In this document: positions 4,924-6,612 of the stretch, piece after piece
Position numbering within the stretch: the stretch's first letter is position 1
How the letters are laid out: each line of letters starts with the position of its first letter
From: Accumulibacter sp.
GTDB lineage: Bacteria > Pseudomonadota > Gammaproteobacteria > Burkholderiales > Rhodocyclaceae
Length of the DNA: 6,612 bases
Assembly (NCBI GenBank): GCA_003538495.1
Contig: DPSD01000535.1
Location: forward strand, 1-6,612
Direction: 5' to 3'
Translations under genes and position numbers: made by a program
Notes under the pieces: model-generated
Database searches by the model: none
The model's input: only the letters and a program-made list of their open reading frames with translations
Told to the model about the DNA's origin: nothing

Positions 4924-6612
4924 ATGCGCCTGACCAAACTGAAACTCGCCGGCTTCAAATCCTTTGTTGATCCGACGACCATCGCGCTGCCCGGTCAGCT
5001 GGTTGGCGTCGTCGGACCCAACGGTTGCGGCAAGTCCAATGTAATGGATTCGGTGCGCTGGGTGCTGGGCGAGTCGAAGGCCTCGGAGTTGCGTGGCGAG
5101 TCGATGCAGGACGTGATCTTCAACGGTTCGGGGTCGCGCAAACCGGTGTCCCGGGCGGCCGTCGAACTGGTCTTCGACAACACCCTCGGTCGCCTCGCCG
5201 GGCAGTGGTCGCAATATGCCGAACTGTCGGTCAAGCGGCTGTTGACGCGCGCCGGCCAGTCCGAGTACTACATCAACAACCAGCACGTCCGGCGCAAGGA
5301 TGTCACCGATCTGTTTCTCGGTACCGGCCTTGGTCCGCGCGCTTACGCGATCATCGGCCAGGGCACCATCTCGCGGATCATCGAGGCCAAGCCGGACGAG
5401 CTGCGGGTCTTTCTCGAAGAGGCGGCCGGGGTCTCCCGCTACAAGGAAAGGCGCAAGGAAACCGGGCATCGTCTGGCCGATACGCGCGAAAACCTGACCC
5501 GCGTCGAAGACATTCGTCTCGAACTCGGTTTCCAGATGGAGCGCCTGGAGGGCCAGGCCGGCGTTGCTCGCCAGTATCGCCAGTACAGCGACGACCTGAC
5601 CCGCAAGCAGCAGCTGCTGTGGCTGCTGCGCCGCAACGAGGCGCAGGCCGAACGCGAACGACTGGCGCGCGAGGTCGGGCAGGCGACCACCGACCTGGAG
5701 GCCGGCAACGCCGCGCTGCGCGACACCGAGGCGCGTCTCGAAGAGGCCCGCGAAGCGCACTTCGCCGGCAGCGACGGCGTGCACCGCGCGCAGAGCGAGC
5801 TCTTCGTAGCCAACGCCGAAGTGGCGCGGCTGGAAGCCGAAATCCGTCATCGGCGCGAAGCCCAGCGCGAGTACGAGACGCGCCTCGCCCAGCTGACCGA
5901 CGATCGTCAGCACTGGCTGACGCAGGCCGCGAAACTGACCGACGACGAGCAGCGCTGGCAGGAGCTGCTGGCGCTGGCCGACGATCGAGTCGAGCAGGGC
6001 CGGCTGCGCCTTGAAGCGCGCCAGGAACGCTTGCCGCTGGCCGAGGAACGACACGCCGCGGCGGTCGAAGCGGTCAGCCGCCAGCGCGCGGCGATTGCCC
6101 AGGCCGAGCAGCGGCTGCACGTCGAGCAGGCAAATCGCGGGCACGCGCAGCGTTCCTTGCAGACCATCGCCAGCCGGCGGCTACGCCTGACAGGCGAGCA
6201 CGAAGCGATGCCGGCCCCGGACCACGGCGAGTTGGTCGCCAGGCAGGAGGAACTGGTCGAGGTGAGGGAGCGGATCAGCGCTGCGCAGGAGCAGCAGCAG
6301 GACCGCCAACACCAGCTGCCGCGTCTTGAACAGCAGCGCCGGCAGGTCCTCGGCGAAGTGCAGCAGGCGCAGAAGGAGCGCGCCGAGGCCAACGCCCGGC
6401 GCAGCGCCCTGCAGCAGCTGCAGCAGCGCCTGCAGAACAATGGCCAGCTCGACGACTGGTTGCGCCGCCATCACCTGCAGCACGGCGAAGCGCTCTGGAA
6501 ATCCTTGCAGGTCGACGCCGGCTGGGAGGATGCGGTCGAAGCCGTCCTGCGCGAGCGGCTCGGCGCCCTGCGGGCAGACGCCGCCGACCCGGCGTGGAGC
6601 CAGGACCGGCCG
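4924..6612 (+). CDS. smc: Chromosome segregation ATPase SMC, N-terminal part (runs off right edge)
   Basis: SMC forms the long dimeric ring of bacterial condensin with ScpA and ScpB, compacting and separating the chromosome. The 563 residues present are the N-terminal half of a ~1170-residue protein. MRLTKLKLAGFKSFVDPT opens the ATPase head, with Walker A GPNGCGKSN at 31-39. LRGESMQDVIFNGSG follows, then the LGTGLGPRAYAIIGQG stretch (from about 133) and EEAAGVSRYKERRKE (165-179), all highly conserved in SMC. From about 180 to 510 it is charged, Gln/Arg/Glu-rich coiled coil. GWEDAVEAVL (533-542) marks the start of the hinge. The ABC signature and Walker B should lie beyond the window. The frame is open without interruption to 6612. 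The ATG at 4924 matches the family's usual start but has no clear ribosome site. In many betaproteobacteria zipA and ligA follow smc; that cannot be seen here. Confidence 0.96.
   Translation, partial: MRLTKLKLAGFKSFVDPTTIALPGQLVGVVGPNGCGKSNVMDSVRWVLGESKASELRGESMQDVIFNGSGSRKPVSRAAVELVFDNTLGRLAGQWSQYAELSVKRLLTRAGQSEYYINNQHVRRKDVTDLFLGTGLGPRAYAIIGQGTISRIIEAKPDELRVFLEEAAGVSRYKERRKETGHRLADTRENLTRVEDIRLELGFQMERLEGQAGVARQYRQYSDDLTRKQQLLWLLRRNEAQAERERLAREVGQATTDLEAGNAALRDTEARLEEAREAHFAGSDGVHRAQSELFVANAEVARLEAEIRHRREAQREYETRLAQLTDDRQHWLTQAAKLTDDEQRWQELLALADDRVEQGRLRLEARQERLPLAEERHAAAVEAVSRQRAAIAQAEQRLHVEQANRGHAQRSLQTIASRRLRLTGEHEAMPAPDHGELVARQEELVEVRERISAAQEQQQDRQHQLPRLEQQRRQVLGEVQQAQKERAEANARRSALQQLQQRLQNNGQLDDWLRRHHLQHGEALWKSLQVDAGWEDAVEAVLRERLGALRADAADPAWSQDRP

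Noticed and set aside
4873..6144. A 423-codon minus-strand frame and a 329-codon plus-strand frame over smc
   Set aside because: Both are shadows of the smc frame, which has Walker A and the other conserved SMC stretches and stays open to the window end.
6280..6435. CAG/CTG-rich runs in smc as a microsatellite
   Set aside because: They are explained by Gln/Leu codons in the coiled coil. The repeats are short and imperfect.
1..6612. CRISPR array, rRNA, tRNA, toxin-antitoxin pair or integrase
   Set aside because: No regularly spaced repeats, RNA gene structures or matching protein motifs were found on either strand.

Overview
The window looks like part of a chromosome from a GC-rich betaproteobacterium. 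The SMC N-terminus, the single-module QueF and the IS4-type transposase tail resemble those of Rhodocyclales such as Candidatus Accumulibacter. That placement rests on remembered protein similarity and base composition, not on a search.

Left third (1 to about 1400): no intact gene. It holds three relics: the C-terminal end of an IS4-type transposase (minus strand), a short piece of a DUF499 ATPase of the kind found in anti-phage and restriction islands (plus strand) followed by a terminator-like hairpin, and a piece of an IS630-type transposase (minus strand). About 390 bases between the last two hold only short repeats. The stretch reads as an eroded accessory or defence island.

Middle and right (1466 to the end): four intact-looking genes. 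On the minus strand, read right to left, are queF (queuosine synthesis), then after 4 bases a UPF0149/SEC-C zinc-motif protein, then after about 295 bases a SulP anion transporter with a C-terminal STAS domain. On the plus strand, divergent from queF, the chromosome-segregation ATPase gene smc begins and runs off the right edge. The queF/smc gap carries two overlapping, opposite -10 elements that could form a bidirectional promoter.

queF and the SEC-C gene are probably translationally coupled. sulP may be a separate unit. Nothing here amounts to a complete undescribed system. The best leads are the DUF499 relic, the symmetric queF/smc promoter, and a possible decayed reading frame carrying an 11-bp duplication upstream of sulP.
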